From positions 5,919-13,896 of the forward strand of contig NHBP01000087.1 in NCBI GenBank assembly GCA_002168195.1: a stretch of 7,978 bases of DNA, given 5' to 3'. A program made the position numbers and the translations under genes. This document shows positions 6,598-7,978 of this stretch, in pieces (positions within the stretch are counted from its first letter, which is position 1; each line of letters begins with the position of its first letter). The DNA is from Planctomycetaceae bacterium TMED10 (GTDB lineage: Bacteria; Planctomycetota; Planctomycetia; Pirellulales; UBA7805). Under the pieces are notes generated by a model. That model was given only the letters and a program-made list of their open reading frames with translations, did no database searches and was not told the DNA's origin.

Positions 6598-6615
6598 GCT
6601 CGCGGCGCTCGCGGC
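6598..6615. repeat. Perfect 9-bp tandem duplication at a convergent gene junction
   Basis: GCTCGCGGC occurs twice back to back (6598-6606 and 6607-6615), filling most of the 30-bp gap between the lipoprotein and VWA genes and touching the VWA stop codon. There is no T tract on either side, so it does not look like a standard terminator. Confidence 0.7.
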
Positions 6616-7978
6616 TAAAGTCGCGGTGGAGGCCGAGACTGCTTTCGCTCAATCATTCGGACCGTATCATCCGGTCGACTGCGTGAATTGTTATTTTGAG
6701 CTGGCTGAGAACGGGGTGGCGGATTCACGTTGGTATATTTTTCAGACCACTCCCAACCGAGCGGTGCATTCAACTCCCGTTTCGCGAGCAAACTCCAAGG
6801 AGTGTCCGGGTGTTCGGCAACAACGCGTTGCAGGTATTCTTTTGCGCGATCCGCCTGCTTTTTGATGGCACTTCCCGAATGGATCGCGTCGTCCGGTCGA
6901 ATGACCCAGGTGTCGTTTCGCGGATCCTGGAATTGCATTCCTCGTCGCGCCTGGGCAAGCATCTGGTTATAGCCCTGGGCTCGAACCACGGCCGCCAGGG
7001 CGCGTCCCATGGCTAAATCAAAGCCTGCCTGCCAACGTGGCCGTCTTATTTCATCTCGATCTTTCTCGCCGCGTTTCAGTTCGGTGAGCATCTTAAAAAG
7101 GGTCCCCGCAAGCACCTTTGCCGAATCCTGTTGCGCTTTACTCAGGCTCGCCACGAGTTCTGCTTCACTCTTTTTGGGAAAGGTCGTCTGCGGGGCCTGC
7201 ATGGGCTGTGTCCAGGAAAACGCAGCAGCGCGCACGAGTGCCGCCTTGGCCTCGTTTTCACGCAATAGTCGGTGATACTCTTGTGCCGAAACGTAATCGG
7301 GACGATAGCGACGCATCGTATCGGCTGGGAAAAAATATTTGATGTAACTCGAAAGATGCGAAAGTTGATTGCGCCGCACACGCTGCACTCCCGCAAGGTC
7401 GGCATTTCGATTCGGGTGGATCGAAAAATAAATGCCACCGGTTTCCACCGCCAATCGCGTAAGTGCAAAGGGACCAAACCCGGAGTCGAGCGATTCTTCT
7501 TGGCGACGTTGGCCGGGAAAGGCGAGTTTCAACCTTTCGGGTAGAAAAGACTCAGCGCCCTGTCGCACCAGCGTCCATTGGGGTGTTTGATCATATGTTG
7601 GGTCAGGATCGACCCATTTGACCTCCACCTGCTGTCGACCGAACGGGGACGGGACCCCAACGACGAATACCCGCATTTGATAACGCCTGCAAATTTCGAC
7701 CGCGGCATCAAGCATCGTCATCCCATCTTGCACGATTGCAGGATCATCTCCCGCTTCATCGGTGAACAACACAAACATCACGTTACGACGGTTGGGCCCC
7801 ACGGCGAACTTTTTGTATTTTTTTGCCGATTGAAAAACGGTTGTAAACACACGTTCGATTCCAGTCGAGTCTTCTTCAATACCTGCCACACCGCGCTGCA
7901 AATCGCTCACCGCGTCAGTGGGACTTATTTGCTCTTTAATTTCTGCCCCGAACGAAACCACCGAAGAAAGCAGCGGAG
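6615..7978 (-). CDS. VWA-domain protein, C-terminal part
   Basis: The frame is open to the right edge, so the true start is outside; 453 complete codons are visible. Numbering from the GTG codon at 7961, the VVSFGAE region and RNVMFVLFTDEAGDD (59-73) match inner strands of a von Willebrand A (Rossmann-like) domain. RVFVVGVPSPFG (97-108) and RLAVETGGIYFSIHP (169-183) match its later strands. The DxSxS part of the metal site would lie before the window edge, so metal binding cannot be judged. After about residue 220 comes a long helical region containing RRPRWQAGFDLAMGRALAAV (306-325), GYNQMLAQARRGM, and a helix AKEYLQRVVAEHP (373-385). A polar, Pro/Asn/Arg-rich tail follows and the protein ends RPPPRL. 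I recall this C-terminal arrangement as conserved in planctomycetes with no known function. VWA domains usually mediate protein-protein contacts. No membrane segment is visible in this part. Confidence 0.85.
   Translation of the reverse strand, partial: PLLSSVVSFGAEIKEQISPTDAVSDLQRGVAGIEEDSTGIERVFTTVFQSAKKYKKFAVGPNRRNVMFVLFTDEAGDDPAIVQDGMTMLDAAVEICRRYQMRVFVVGVPSPFGRQQVEVKWVDPDPTYDQTPQWTLVRQGAESFLPERLKLAFPGQRRQEESLDSGFGPFALTRLAVETGGIYFSIHPNRNADLAGVQRVRRNQLSHLSSYIKYFFPADTMRRYRPDYVSAQEYHRLLRENEAKAALVRAAAFSWTQPMQAPQTTFPKKSEAELVASLSKAQQDSAKVLAGTLFKMLTELKRGEKDRDEIRRPRWQAGFDLAMGRALAAVVRAQGYNQMLAQARRGMQFQDPRNDTWVIRPDDAIHSGSAIKKQADRAKEYLQRVVAEHPDTPWSLLAKRELNAPLGWEWSEKYTNVNPPPRSQPAQNNNSRSRPDDTVRMIERKQSRPPPRL

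Noticed and set aside
6610..6625. CGCGGC-TAAA-GTCGCG hairpin at the VWA stop codon, as a terminator
   Set aside because: The stem is short with a wobble pair, lies partly in coding sequence, and has no T tract on either strand.

Overview
The window looks like chromosomal DNA of a planctomycete, probably of the Pirellulaceae/Pirellulales. Three things point that way: a fused AroD-AroE protein opening with MICVSIGR, a von Willebrand A protein whose C-terminal half I recall from planctomycete genomes, and poor Shine-Dalgarno sequences before several genes. The taxonomic call rests on remembered family patterns, not on a search. Nearly every base lies in or next to a gene. I see no rRNA, tRNA, CRISPR array, insertion sequence or phage gene.

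Layout. Five complete genes and one 5'-truncated gene lie on the + strand; one 5'-truncated gene on the - strand converges on them. (1) 1-480: C-terminal end of a sigma-54-dependent (NtrC-type) activator. (2) 529-2349: mutL, with the endonuclease-type C-terminus. (3) 2376-3854: bifunctional 3-dehydroquinate dehydratase/shikimate dehydrogenase (aroDE). (4) 3895-4449: shikimate kinase (aroK). (5) 4529-5776: an enlarged type IV prepilin peptidase. (6) 5916-6584: a lipoprotein of unknown function. (7) 7978-6615 on the - strand: a VWA-domain protein whose start is outside the window.

How they fit together. mutL, aroDE and aroK are separated by only 26 and 40 bp and are probably co-transcribed. Together aroDE and aroK carry out three consecutive shikimate-pathway steps, from 3-dehydroquinate to shikimate-3-phosphate. 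A hairpin ending in TTTT after aroK may close this unit before the peptidase gene. The peptidase would process type IV pilin-like or pseudopilin substrates at the inner membrane. The lipoprotein and the VWA protein have no clear pathway link to the rest.

No wholly new multi-gene system is evident. The least expected signal is at the end of the peptidase gene. Just past its stop codon, in the -1 frame, three 12-bp units encode Gln-Gln-Gly-Leu three times, with only synonymous differences between copies. This frame is reached from an A6 run five codons before the stop and closes immediately afterwards. It could be a recoded or formerly coding C-terminal tail. The peptidase itself is also unusual: it has no zinc-binding cysteines, and about 170 residues separate its two putative catalytic aspartates.
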